Assembly (NCBI GenBank): GCA_034437555.1
Contig: DAOTTQ010000060.1
Location: 1-64,000, forward strand
Length of the DNA: 64,000 nucleotides
Source of the DNA: JANWYT01 sp034437555
Lineage (GTDB): Bacteria > Chloroflexota > Anaerolineae > Aggregatilineales > Phototrophicaceae
Direction: 5' to 3'
The notes beneath the pieces were generated by a model. The model was not told where the DNA came from and made no database searches. It was given only the letters and a program-made list of their open reading frames with translations. This document shows positions 17,465 to 25,917 of the stretch, piece after piece; the stretch's first letter is position 1; the number at the start of each line of letters is the position of its first letter. The position numbers and the translations under genes are program-made.

Positions 17465-19015
17465 TTATTTTACGGGTTGGTTCAGGCGTTCACGAATTTT
17501 GAGCAAGCCACGCAAGAAGTCCTCTTCAATCCCCACTTCGCCAAAAGGCACTTGATGGGTGGGGGTCAGGAAGGGTGTCTTTAATCCCCCTTCGCTGATG
17601 ATGGCGTTGTAGGTGTTCACGAAGCCATTGTATTGAATGGCAACGGTGTTCAAATAGTCATCGCCGTACAGCTTCCACATTTCACCCGCAGCTTGGATAC
17701 TTTCTGCCCAATGAAGCAGTGTGCCTGTTTTGTACTTGTACTCGGTTTCACTGGCAAGCCCCGTGTCATCCATTTCTTGAAGCAAGGTTTTAAGACCGTC
17801 AATGATGGTTTCGGCAGAAACAGCCAACGGCACACCCAATTGCTTCCAATAGTCTACATAGCTATAGAAATCAGGGCGGCGAATGTCGGCAGGTTTAGCG
17901 TTAATTTGGTCACCATTGAGGGCAGCAAACAAATTCTCACGCAAGAAAGCAAGGCGTTCTTCCATGTTTTCGCTGCGGCTTGCGGCAACGTAGTCATCAA
18001 TTTGCTTGGCGGTCATGAGGGTGTTAATGGTGTAGTGACCATCAAATACGGGCAACACAAATGAATCGAAGGCATTTTGCCCAATTGCCGATTCTTTCAA
18101 GAAGCCCTTAGAGCCTGCTACCAACAGATTTTGTGACATAATTTCGTTCATGCGAAGCAAGTTAAACGACTTTAGAATAGTGCCGTGGAATTGCAAGAAG
18201 CTACTATCGCTAAGAGCCAACGCCCGATAGTACATAAACTCATGGAACGCAGTGCCCAGGATAAGCTGATACATTTGGCGGAACACATTGCTAAAGCGAA
18301 TGGGTTCATTGCCAAAAATGTGTTTGGTGGATAAGTGTTCAAGGCTCGCATCCATCGCCTTCTTCATCATGCGCACGCCCACATAAGTACAAACGTACTT
18401 GCTAGGCATTGCCATTCTTTGAAGAATCGTTAGCCCATGCCCTATCTTGCCGATAACTTGTCCGGGCCCATCAATTTCAAACTTGGTCAGTACCATGTTA
18501 CGCAAAATGTGGGTGTCTAGGCGTTCCCAGTTTTTACAGCTGCTACGTGGCACAGCAAACAAGGTTAAAGAACGGGGCCCATTTTGCTTGGGGTCAATTT
18601 TAGCCACCACAAGATGATAATCGGCGTGGTACGAGTTGTTGATGAGCCACTTACGCCCCTTCACATGATACATTTTACCTGTGGGGTCGCTTTCGTCCTT
18701 TGTGGCAGTCGTAACATTGCTAAGCAAGTCGCTACCAGCATGTTCTTCTGTCCAACCAAGTGTCCACAAGTAGTCTTTTGCCCATTTAGCAACTTCAAAT
18801 TCTTCGGCGGCTACGATGATGGAATAAGCCAACATGCTCGCGCCACCCGTCACCATGAAGCTATTTTCGTCCTCAAAGCCTTTTGAGCCGACTTCAAGCA
18901 TCTTGAGAACGTTGAATTCAGGGTATAGGTGGTCGTAGCTTTCACGCAATACTTCACGGGCGTAATCGTAGTCTACGATATCGCCAAATTCGGGGTCTTT
19001 TATGAATTGAACCAT
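17465..19015 (-). CDS. Acyl-CoA dehydrogenase family protein
   Basis: Flavoprotein of 516 residues, longer than the classical 380-residue enzymes. The flavin- and substrate-binding motif TEEHAGSD lies at residues 89-96, followed by the beta domain (KGRKWLINNS) and an alpha-helical C-terminal half (LTILQRMAMPSKYVCTYVG onward). The C-terminal extension of about 130 residues recalls AidB-like and long-chain members. The catalytic Glu cannot be assigned with confidence by eye, so the acyl chain length and even dehydrogenase activity are open. The start has an AGAGG site 10 bases upstream. It stands alone between a terminator and a 190-base upstream gap in which I see no other feature. No electron-transfer flavoprotein genes are near. 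Confidence 0.82.
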   Translation of the reverse strand: MVQFIKDPEFGDIVDYDYAREVLRESYDHLYPEFNVLKMLEVGSKGFEDENSFMVTGGASMLAYSIIVAAEEFEVAKWAKDYLWTLGWTEEHAGSDLLSNVTTATKDESDPTGKMYHVKGRKWLINNSYHADYHLVVAKIDPKQNGPRSLTLFAVPRSSCKNWERLDTHILRNMVLTKFEIDGPGQVIGKIGHGLTILQRMAMPSKYVCTYVGVRMMKKAMDASLEHLSTKHIFGNEPIRFSNVFRQMYQLILGTAFHEFMYYRALALSDSSFLQFHGTILKSFNLLRMNEIMSQNLLVAGSKGFLKESAIGQNAFDSFVLPVFDGHYTINTLMTAKQIDDYVAASRSENMEERLAFLRENLFAALNGDQINAKPADIRRPDFYSYVDYWKQLGVPLAVSAETIIDGLKTLLQEMDDTGLASETEYKYKTGTLLHWAESIQAAGEMWKLYGDDYLNTVAIQYNGFVNTYNAIISEGGLKTPFLTPTHQVPFGEVGIEEDFLRGLLKIRERLNQPVK

Positions 19016-19206
19016 GTTTTAGAAACCTCTACTAAACGCTACAAAGTGAAAAATTTGTCGGGCAGTGTTGCCCACTTAAAAACATCGCTTTTGCTGTGAC
19101 GATGAGCGATTATGGTTTGAAAGGGTGTTATACGAGAAATGTAAACGCTTGTGCCTTATGACACAATAACCCACTAAATCCAATAACGTTACACAGAACA
19201 CCACAA

Positions 19207-20370
19207 TTAAGGGATAATCAGGGCATAAAGGCGTTCCGAAGCGATACGGTGTGCCTCAATACTGGGGTGTGCATCAAAGATATTTGCGGTAATTTGCGAT
19301 ACGGGCAACCCTTCTAATGCTTCTGCCATATTGAGCGTTGGGATGCCCTTTTCTTCAAAATAGGCAAGCACAGGCGCAATGAGTGGCAAAGAACCTTCAC
19401 GATCCGCTAAATTGTGCCACACAATCACGTATAGTTGTACGTCATTGGCTTCTGTCCACGCTATCAGCACGTCAAGTTCTTCTGTTTCGTAAATGCGCCA
19501 TGCTTCTGTATTGGCGTAGGCTTCGCGGATGTAATCGCTATAGCGCGTGCCAGCGTTGATGGAAAAGTAATGATACACACGATAATACCAAAAATTGGCA
19601 ATGTAAAAATTGTCTATCCACCACGAAAGCCCCTCAGGTGGGGTTTGGCGCACGCCCTCAAACGCAGGTAACACACGCTTTGCCGCCCCTTCTATCAGGT
19701 CGTTGATGTAGTGTGAAACCACCAAAACATCGGGCTTAACGGGATACTTCATCACGTCTGCAAGCGCAGTTCCAATGCCAATGCCGGGTACTGCCACTAT
19801 ATTGACTGCATAATCCTCTCCCATCAACGCGCCAAGCTGGTGCGGAAAAGTGTCGTCAATATCGTTTACACCATAGCCCGCCACAAAAGAATCGCCCATG
19901 ACGATGATTTTTTGGCGTGTGGGGTCTGTGTTGGGTGGATAATCTCTAAACCCTAGTTCGTTCACGGGTTGCCAATATAGGCGATTCCAATTTTGGTGCA
20001 TCTTGCTAAGGGCGAAGTTATCCGACATCACCACCCAATAGCGCAAGCCTAGCTCTACGGCTATTATTGCCAATACCAGCGTAGCCAGCGTAATAAAGGG
20101 GTTTATCCACCACCCTAACAAGGGCTTGATACTATCGCGGTTTAGCCCATGCCCAAAGTACGCCGCCACAATTGCCAGCCCTGCCCCCAAGAATACGCCT
20201 TCACTCAGTGTAAAATTAATGCCTACGGCGGGCTGATACAGCACCAACCACGCGCCTATCACAAAGACCAACGCAATTAACCACGCCATCCAAAACAAAA
20301 GTGGCACACGCCAAAGACCACGCACGGGTGCAAAGACAATGCGTTCTAGCATTGAAAACAAAACAACCAT
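19207..20370 (-). CDS. Membrane-anchored SGNH/GDSL hydrolase
   Basis: A 387-residue protein with three predicted membrane helices (about residues 24-45, 58-74 and 91-110), followed by a soluble SGNH hydrolase domain. Block I is VMGDSFVAGYG with nucleophile Ser161. Block III is SHYINDL with the conserved Asn. The C-terminal catalytic pair is in FDAHPS. The domain probably faces outside and may remove acyl or acetyl groups from a glycan or lipid. It lies 9 bases downstream of the SCP2-domain gene in the same direction, so the two probably form an operon. The true substrate cannot be read from the sequence. Confidence 0.8.
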   Translation of the reverse strand: MVVLFSMLERIVFAPVRGLWRVPLLFWMAWLIALVFVIGAWLVLYQPAVGINFTLSEGVFLGAGLAIVAAYFGHGLNRDSIKPLLGWWINPFITLATLVLAIIAVELGLRYWVVMSDNFALSKMHQNWNRLYWQPVNELGFRDYPPNTDPTRQKIIVMGDSFVAGYGVNDIDDTFPHQLGALMGEDYAVNIVAVPGIGIGTALADVMKYPVKPDVLVVSHYINDLIEGAAKRVLPAFEGVRQTPPEGLSWWIDNFYIANFWYYRVYHYFSINAGTRYSDYIREAYANTEAWRIYETEELDVLIAWTEANDVQLYVIVWHNLADREGSLPLIAPVLAYFEEKGIPTLNMAEALEGLPVSQITANIFDAHPSIEAHRIASERLYALIIP

Positions 20371-20379
20371 CGTATGCCC

Positions 20380-20781
20380 TTACTCAAACGTTGTGGGGAC
20401 GGTCTGTGCGCTATTCACCAGCTCATTGGCGGCTTTGGTATACGGAATTAAACGTGCCAAACTGCCTTTTGCCAGCTTTAGCTTGCCCCGCATAATGCCC
20501 ATCAGCGGCTGTAAATTGCCCCCAAGTACCTCTTGCCATGTGGCAATGTCGGCTTCAATGACAAAACTGGCTTTTTCGTGGGCAATGCTAGGGCTAACGC
20601 TGGTTGCCCCCAAGCACTCACCCTTTAGCAGGTCTATCAAGACGGCAATGCCCCCGTTTTCGTGGGTAAGTACCAAAGCAACCGCCCCTTCTTGCCACTT
20701 TTCAGAAGATGCACGATAGGCGTTATTTTGATTGACAGCAGTTTTATAGGCTTCTGCCCACTCGGATGAAAAAACGTTCAT
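20380..20781 (-). CDS. SCP2 sterol-binding-domain protein
   Basis: Small soluble protein of 133 residues that looks like a single SCP2 (sterol carrier protein 2-like) domain. It has a GAVALVLTHENGG strand pair, a central ATWQEVLGGNLQPLMGIMRG helix-turn, and KLKLAKGSLARLIPY near the end; the MxGKLKxxG block is typical of SCP2 folds. The domain has a hydrophobic tunnel that binds lipids or fatty acyl groups. It is first in a two-gene operon with the membrane SGNH hydrolase, which suggests lipid or acyl handling, but this is inferred. Confidence 0.75.
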   Translation of the reverse strand: MNVFSSEWAEAYKTAVNQNNAYRASSEKWQEGAVALVLTHENGGIAVLIDLLKGECLGATSVSPSIAHEKASFVIEADIATWQEVLGGNLQPLMGIMRGKLKLAKGSLARLIPYTKAANELVNSAQTVPTTFE

Positions 20782-20891
20782 GCCTTTGTCCTTTGGCTAG
20801 GTATCTTAAACCGAATCTTTTCAGATTGCCCCCATTCGGCTAGGGTTAGGAGGTATTTTTTGATTATAAACACAGAAAGACGGCTTGCTAA

Positions 20892-23800
20892 GTGATGAAT
20901 TGGTTATTCTTGCGCCACCCAATCACCATTTTTATCGCGCTTATTATGCTAACACTGTTGGCTTGGTCGCCTTTTACTAAAGGCACAATGCTACTTACAG
21001 ACGATGGCAACCTGCATCTTTATAGAACAATTGTTCTTAATCACTCCTTAGAATATGACGGTAGAGTTTACCCACGCTATACCTCTGGGCTGGCGTATGG
21101 CTATGGTGCGCCCCTCTTTAATTATTTTTCGCCCGTATCGTACTATCTGCCTGTTGGCTTACACCGTTTGGGGCTGTCGTTTACGCATGCATGGCTAATG
21201 AGCCTGTGCCTTTATCTATTCGTTGGCGCGTGCGGTGCATATCGTTTGGGTCGATTGTGGGCAGGCGAAAAGGGTGGATTTTTAGCTAGTGTCGGCTATC
21301 TATATGCGCCCTATTTGCTGTTTGATGCGGTTACTAGAGGCACAATCACTGAAGTGGCGGGACTAGCACTCTTGCCCCATGTGCTTGCCTCACTCACGAT
21401 GCTCGCGCGCGGTGTGGGTTTGCGCTCATGGGCGTTAGCCACACTCACTTTTGCGCTCTTTGTGCCACTGCACAATATCGTAACGCTTCATGGGAGCTTG
21501 TTGATAGGCGCATACAGCCTGTTTTTGGTTGCCCAAAGTGAGGCTCGCTTGCGCCTGTTGATAGCTCTTGCCAGTGTTGGCGCAATAGGCTTGGCGATGA
21601 GCGCGTTCTTTTGGTTGCCCTCTTTGGCAGAAGCACAGTTTGTAAAAATCGAAGCCATCAGCGAAGCCTTGCCCTTTTTGGATGTAACGCGCTACTTGCG
21701 CCCCCTCGGAGAGTCTTTAGTGCTACTGCATACTGCCGACAACAGCCGCTTGCAATTGCCTGTGCCAATTACGTTTAGCGTCTCACAAGTTGTTATCGCC
21801 TTATTGGGTGGCGTAGTGGCATTAATCGTTGGGCGTGGCAGGCGTTTACCCACGCTCTTTTGGGGTGTCGCTGTCGGCGTAGTTGCCTTTATGACCCTTA
21901 GAGTTTCAAAGCCCGTATGGGAAATTGTGCCATTGTTGGACTATACACAGTACGCATGGCGTATTTTGGGCGTTGGCAGTTTGGCATTGGCAATCGCTAC
22001 TGCGCTAGGGGGCGTTGCCCTCATTCACAGGCTTGCCTCTAAAACGCGCCAGAACGCGCTTTACGCGCTTTTTCTGTTCGTGATAGGGCTATCTAGCATG
22101 GCGTGGCTTTTTCGTCCTTCTGTCATGCTTGTGGCAGATGGCATTACGGATGCCCAAGACTATGAGCGTTCTACGGGTGAAGTGGCGTTGTCGTCCTTTA
22201 GCGAATATTTGCCCATTTGGAACGAATCACCCGAGGCACTCTTGCCCGATGGCTTGCAAGAGGCTTGGACAGCCTCGCCTATCGTGGCACGCCTAAAGCC
22301 CCAAGACGGGGTAACAGTACAAGCAGAATCTTGGGGGGGCTTGTGGGGTGATGTGCTCGTTCAAACCGATAACCCTGTGCGCCTTGAGTTCCAATGGCTA
22401 TACACCCCCAATTGGCAAGCCACCCTTGACGGACAAGCCCTAGACATTAGCCCCACTTCACCAGAGGGCTTTATTGGCGTGGATGTGCCAGCAGGTACTC
22501 ATGACTTGCGCGTCTTTTGGACAGAAACGCCCCTCGAAAATACCGCAAACCTGGTCAGCATGGTGGCGTTGCTGATGGTGCTTGCTGTGTGGGTTTATGC
22601 CGCGCTTAAGCCTATTACCCCCCTTGTTTCTAGCCTGCCAGAAAGCCCCGATGTGGGCGCACGCTTAGGGGCAATCAGTGTGGGGCTAGCGTTGGTCTTG
22701 CTTAAGGTGCTGGTGCTAGATAACACAGACACACCCTTTCACACCCAACGTTTTCAAGATGGCGTATTGCTCGGAGAGTCTCGCCCCATTAACGCCGATT
22801 TTGGGCGCGAAATTATCCTCTTGGCTAGTGGTTTACCCGAAAGCGTAAAATCGGGCGTGTGGATGCCTTTTAGCGCGTTCTATAGCCTTTCGTCAGGACG
22901 CTTAAGCCGTGACTACGCCGCATCCTATTCGCTTAAAGATTCTGATGGCAATTTGGTTGTGAATACGGGGCGGTTTCTCATTGGTGACTTGCCCACCACC
23001 GAATGGCGCGAAGGCTTTTATCTGCAAGATAACACGGGGCTAGAGTTACCTCACTTTTTGCCACCCGACGAATACAGCTTAAGCGTGAACATCTTTGACC
23101 CTCAAACGCAAGAACAATTGAGTGTTATTAACGCGGTAGGCAATCCTGAGGGTGTTACTGCCTCTTTGGGTGTTATTCGCGTGGAACGCCCGGAAGCATC
23201 AAAGCCGTATGAGGGCAATGGCAACCCCATTTTTGCCGATTTGCCTCTCGTTCTTGACGACACAATAGGGCTTCCTGCCAGTGCAACTACAGGTGATGAA
23301 CTAAACTTTAGCTGGGTATGGCACACCACTGAAGCCCTACAAGAAAGCTATCTTGCCCGTTTGGTTTGGGGGGATGGCACTACGGTTATGGCGCAAACCC
23401 CTTTTGTGCCACTGGCACGCTATGGCACAGAAAACTGGCAAATGGGTGATACATGGCGCGGTTATCATCGCTTGTATGTGCCTGCCGAACTAGAAGCAGG
23501 ACGCTATCAAATCGGTGTTCAAGTGGCGGATGCGCGCCAAAACTACCCGCCCGTTTGGATACACTTCATGACCATCGAAGCGCCGTCACGCACGTTTGAA
23601 GCACCATCCCCCCAATACCCATTGCAAAATGCCGTGTGGGAAAATGGCGTGCGCTTACTCGGTTACGATGTGATTCCAGAGGGGCTTATGCTGTATTGGA
23701 CAACCGATGCACCCGTCACAACTTCGCTAAGGCGGTTTGTGCATCGCGTTCAGGATGGGCAAATTTTGGCACAAACGGACGGCATCCCTAAAGATTGGAC

Positions 23801-23966
23801 GCGCCCAACGACAGGCTGGCAAGTGGGCGAAGTGTTAGAGGATGTTACGATAATTTTGTTACCAGAGGGCGCGAATGGGGCTTGGAGTGTGGGGCTTTAT
23901 GACCCTATTACAGGGCAACGAATCCCCGTTGGTGATGGCGACACGCTGACCTTGCCCGACAACTAA
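20892..23966 (+). CDS. Large PTPS-related multispanning membrane protein
   Basis: A 1024-residue protein with about 10 to 12 hydrophobic helices in its first 560 residues and a further helix near 610. The early segment LLTDDGNLHLYRT followed by GYGAPLFNYFSPVSYYLP is the hallmark of the 6-pyruvoyl-tetrahydropterin synthase-related membrane family (PTPS_related). Despite its name, that family resembles GT-C glycosyltransferases in layout, with an Asp pair in the first outer loop (DDG). The C-terminal 400 residues form soluble beta-rich domains, probably outside the cell. A role in cell-envelope glycosylation is plausible but unproven. GTG at 20892 or ATG at 20895 may start it. The ribosome binding site is poor. 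Confidence 0.7.
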   Translation: MMNWLFLRHPITIFIALIMLTLLAWSPFTKGTMLLTDDGNLHLYRTIVLNHSLEYDGRVYPRYTSGLAYGYGAPLFNYFSPVSYYLPVGLHRLGLSFTHAWLMSLCLYLFVGACGAYRLGRLWAGEKGGFLASVGYLYAPYLLFDAVTRGTITEVAGLALLPHVLASLTMLARGVGLRSWALATLTFALFVPLHNIVTLHGSLLIGAYSLFLVAQSEARLRLLIALASVGAIGLAMSAFFWLPSLAEAQFVKIEAISEALPFLDVTRYLRPLGESLVLLHTADNSRLQLPVPITFSVSQVVIALLGGVVALIVGRGRRLPTLFWGVAVGVVAFMTLRVSKPVWEIVPLLDYTQYAWRILGVGSLALAIATALGGVALIHRLASKTRQNALYALFLFVIGLSSMAWLFRPSVMLVADGITDAQDYERSTGEVALSSFSEYLPIWNESPEALLPDGLQEAWTASPIVARLKPQDGVTVQAESWGGLWGDVLVQTDNPVRLEFQWLYTPNWQATLDGQALDISPTSPEGFIGVDVPAGTHDLRVFWTETPLENTANLVSMVALLMVLAVWVYAALKPITPLVSSLPESPDVGARLGAISVGLALVLLKVLVLDNTDTPFHTQRFQDGVLLGESRPINADFGREIILLASGLPESVKSGVWMPFSAFYSLSSGRLSRDYAASYSLKDSDGNLVVNTGRFLIGDLPTTEWREGFYLQDNTGLELPHFLPPDEYSLSVNIFDPQTQEQLSVINAVGNPEGVTASLGVIRVERPEASKPYEGNGNPIFADLPLVLDDTIGLPASATTGDELNFSWVWHTTEALQESYLARLVWGDGTTVMAQTPFVPLARYGTENWQMGDTWRGYHRLYVPAELEAGRYQIGVQVADARQNYPPVWIHFMTIEAPSRTFEAPSPQYPLQNAVWENGVRLLGYDVIPEGLMLYWTTDAPVTTSLRRFVHRVQDGQILAQTDGIPKDWTRPTTGWQVGEVLEDVTIILLPEGANGAWSVGLYDPITGQRIPVGDGDTLTLPDN

Positions 23967-24022
23967 AGCCTATTTTGGGGTGACTGATAGTGACTTTACC
24001 TCAAAATCATCCCCAAAATACC

Positions 24023-24047
24023 CCGTATTGAAAAGTAAATAATACGG
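24023..24047. promoter_or_regulatory. Inverted repeat upstream of parA
   Basis: CCGTATT (24023-24029) and AATACGG (24041-24047) form a perfect 7-base inverted repeat with an 11-base spacer, about 20 bases upstream of a TATAAT box. It could be an operator for autoregulation of the parA pair, or a centromere-like site. The spacing is unlike the canonical chromosomal parS palindrome. Confidence 0.4.
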
Positions 24048-24067
24048 TAAAAATCCTTAAGTGGCGG

Positions 24068-24073
24068 TATAAT
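24068..24073 (+). promoter_or_regulatory. -10 box of the parA operon
   Basis: A perfect TATAAT lies 43 bases upstream of the parA start. No good -35 is seen at the standard distance; that position overlaps the right arm of the inverted repeat at 24041-24047. A bound factor could therefore interfere with transcription. Confidence 0.45.
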
Positions 24074-24115
24074 AAAGGCATTACTAAACATCGTCACAGT
24101 AGGGGTTTTAACGCG

Positions 24116-24910
24116 ATGAAAGTCATTACATTGTTGAACGAAAAGGGCGGCGTAGGAAAAACCACGCTGTCCACACACATTGCCGCAGGCTTGGCATTGC
24201 GCGGTCGGCGTGTAGTGCTGGTGGATGCCGACCCGCAAGGGAACGCCACAACCGCCGTTGGGCTAGACAAACAGCCCATGTTTTATGATTTGTGTGTGCG
24301 TAACGCCGAATGGAAAACGGCATTACGCCATATCCACCCACAGGTATACAGCCCGCCAAACTTCCAAACGAAGGGCAGCCTATATGTGGTAACAAGCAAC
24401 GCAGAAACGCGCAATATTGCCAATAGCATCCGTAGCAATGCGCTCATTCGCCAACGCTTTCAAGAACTATCATCTGCCGTAGATTATATCATCGTAGATA
24501 CATCACCTACACCATCTTTGCTGCACGAAGCCATCACGCTTGCCAGCGATTACATTGTGATTCCCACCGATTGCGAAGCCTTTAGCGCACTAGAAGGCTT
24601 GCCCGATAGCATCGCACATACCAGCGTTGCCCGTGATGCCGCCGCCCAAATTGGGGTAAAAGTGGCGCATTTGCTGTGCATCATCCCCAATAAATTTAGA
24701 CCACGCACCGTAGGACACAATGAAATTCTTAAACACCTTAAACAGCAGTACGGCGACCTGGTTTGGGAACCGCTTCAGCAAGCCATTATTTTTAGTGATG
24801 CCCAGCTTGTAGGGCAATTTTTGTACGGAGTTGCACCAGAATCAATTGCCACACGGCAAATGATGGACATGATAGACCGCCTAGAACGAGAGGTAAAAGC
24901 CCGTGGGTAA
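24116..24910 (+). CDS. parA: ParA/Soj-family partition ATPase
   Basis: A 264-residue deviant-Walker ATPase. The P-loop KGGVGKTT is at residues 10-17 with the signature Lys at its start, switch I follows at DADPQGNAT, and the switch II region is IIVDTSPTPS. There is no N-terminal helix-turn-helix extension, so it resembles chromosomal Soj/ParA or type Ib partition ATPases. Such proteins bind DNA non-specifically and are driven by a partner that stimulates ATP hydrolysis. The partner is probably the next gene, which overlaps the stop by 8 bases. The protein could equally position another cargo. Replication genes are absent, so a plasmid origin is not supported. Confidence 0.88.
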   Translation: MKVITLLNEKGGVGKTTLSTHIAAGLALRGRRVVLVDADPQGNATTAVGLDKQPMFYDLCVRNAEWKTALRHIHPQVYSPPNFQTKGSLYVVTSNAETRNIANSIRSNALIRQRFQELSSAVDYIIVDTSPTPSLLHEAITLASDYIVIPTDCEAFSALEGLPDSIAHTSVARDAAAQIGVKVAHLLCIIPNKFRPRTVGHNEILKHLKQQYGDLVWEPLQQAIIFSDAQLVGQFLYGVAPESIATRQMMDMIDRLEREVKARG

Positions 24911-25709
24911 GCAAAAAAGGCTTCAAGACAGCATCAACCAACGCACGCAAGGCTCTATGTACGATGCAAATAATGACTTTCAGCTTGGCGATGACTTCTT
25001 AGAAGCCATACAATCGCCGGGGGGCGCACTGCAAGAAGAAAATGCCAAACTGCAAGAAGAAAACCAGCAATTGCTTTCGGCAAATGTAGCCATCCAAGAA
25101 GAAATGGTGCGCCTAAAGACCAACGTAGAAAACGCACTTGTACCCACAGGTGACGGTGCAATTCAGTTTGGGGCGTTCTTTCTTACGCGGCGCGGGATTC
25201 AATCTGCCGAAAAAGTGGATGTAAACGAATGGACTCGTTTGGGAAGCGTCCTGTTTCGCCTAGAGCAATCCATTCAATGGCTAATTGGTGACTGGATTTT
25301 GTATGGGGAATATGCCTATGGCAAAACCTATGAACAAATTGCCCAAGAAACTGGCTACGAAAAGACCTCACTATATCAGTATAAATATGTCTCCGAAAAA
25401 GTGGACTTTTCAATACGTATTGAAAACTTGTCCTTCGGGCATCATCAGCTGGTCGCAGGCAAAAGCAAGCAAGAGCAAGCCACTTGGCTGCAACGTGCCG
25501 AAACTGAGAAGTGGTCGGTGGCACGCCTCCGCGCCGAAATTAACGCCATGCCTAGCTTACCCGCGACTTTACGCCCTCTAACAGATAAAGCCAATAAACT
25601 ACGTTTTAGCCGTGTGTGGCGTGCGCTAGAAAGTGGCAAGCCCGTTAATGCCGATGACGTGCGCCTCTTGCGTGATTGGTTGAATCGGATAGAGGATACG
25701 ATGGGGTAA
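24903..25709 (+). CDS. ParA-partner protein of unknown family (coiled coil plus helical DNA-binding-like core)
   Basis: A 268-residue protein translated from GTG at 24903, overlapping parA by 8 bases, so translational coupling is likely. It has a short polar N-terminus, a Glu/Gln-rich coiled coil (about residues 40-80) and a helical core (about 105-215) containing SIQWLIGDWILYGE, YEQIAQETGYEKTSLYQYKY (a helix-turn-helix-like segment) and SFGHHQLVAGKS. The core recalls uncharacterised helix-turn-helix proteins with a WxLGDWLxxGE motif. No ParB N-terminal CTPase motif is visible. I infer that it is the cognate partner or adaptor of ParA. Its exact function is unknown. Confidence 0.65.
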   Translation: MGKQKRLQDSINQRTQGSMYDANNDFQLGDDFLEAIQSPGGALQEENAKLQEENQQLLSANVAIQEEMVRLKTNVENALVPTGDGAIQFGAFFLTRRGIQSAEKVDVNEWTRLGSVLFRLEQSIQWLIGDWILYGEYAYGKTYEQIAQETGYEKTSLYQYKYVSEKVDFSIRIENLSFGHHQLVAGKSKQEQATWLQRAETEKWSVARLRAEINAMPSLPATLRPLTDKANKLRFSRVWRALESGKPVNADDVRLLRDWLNRIEDTMG

Positions 25710-25830
25710 TGCCTGCCATCTCCCCTCTTGTATCAGGGGCTTTGTGGTGCAGACACACAAGCCCTAGATAAAGCTAGTTTTTACAAGTTTTATACAAGAT
25801 AGGGCAGTTTGAGTGAATTTTATGGGGTAT

Positions 25831-25874
25831 GTGACAATATTCTGTCACTTATCATGACTAATAAGTAAGACTTA
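25831..25874. promoter_or_regulatory. Inverted repeats upstream of glpD
   Basis: GTGACA (25831-25836) and TGTCAC (25843-25848) form a perfect inverted repeat with a 6-base AT-rich centre. A second one, TAAGT (25862-25866) with ACTTA (25870-25874), follows. Both lie 45-90 bases upstream of the glpD start in a 208-base gap that holds nothing else. They are plausible operator sites for a dimeric regulator. The half-site spacing does not match the CRP consensus. Confidence 0.4.
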
Positions 25875-25917
25875 TACGGGCGCTTTTGCCCGCTTATCTT
25901 GGAGAAGGAAGAAAAAC

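Noticed and set aside
24126..24395. Minus-strand frame opposite the start of parA
   Set aside because: It lies entirely antisense to the P-loop region of ParA and has no recognisable domain or ribosome binding site.
24116..25709. Integrated plasmid indicated by parA
   Set aside because: No replication initiator, mobilisation genes or attachment sites flank it, and the neighbours are chromosomal housekeeping genes.
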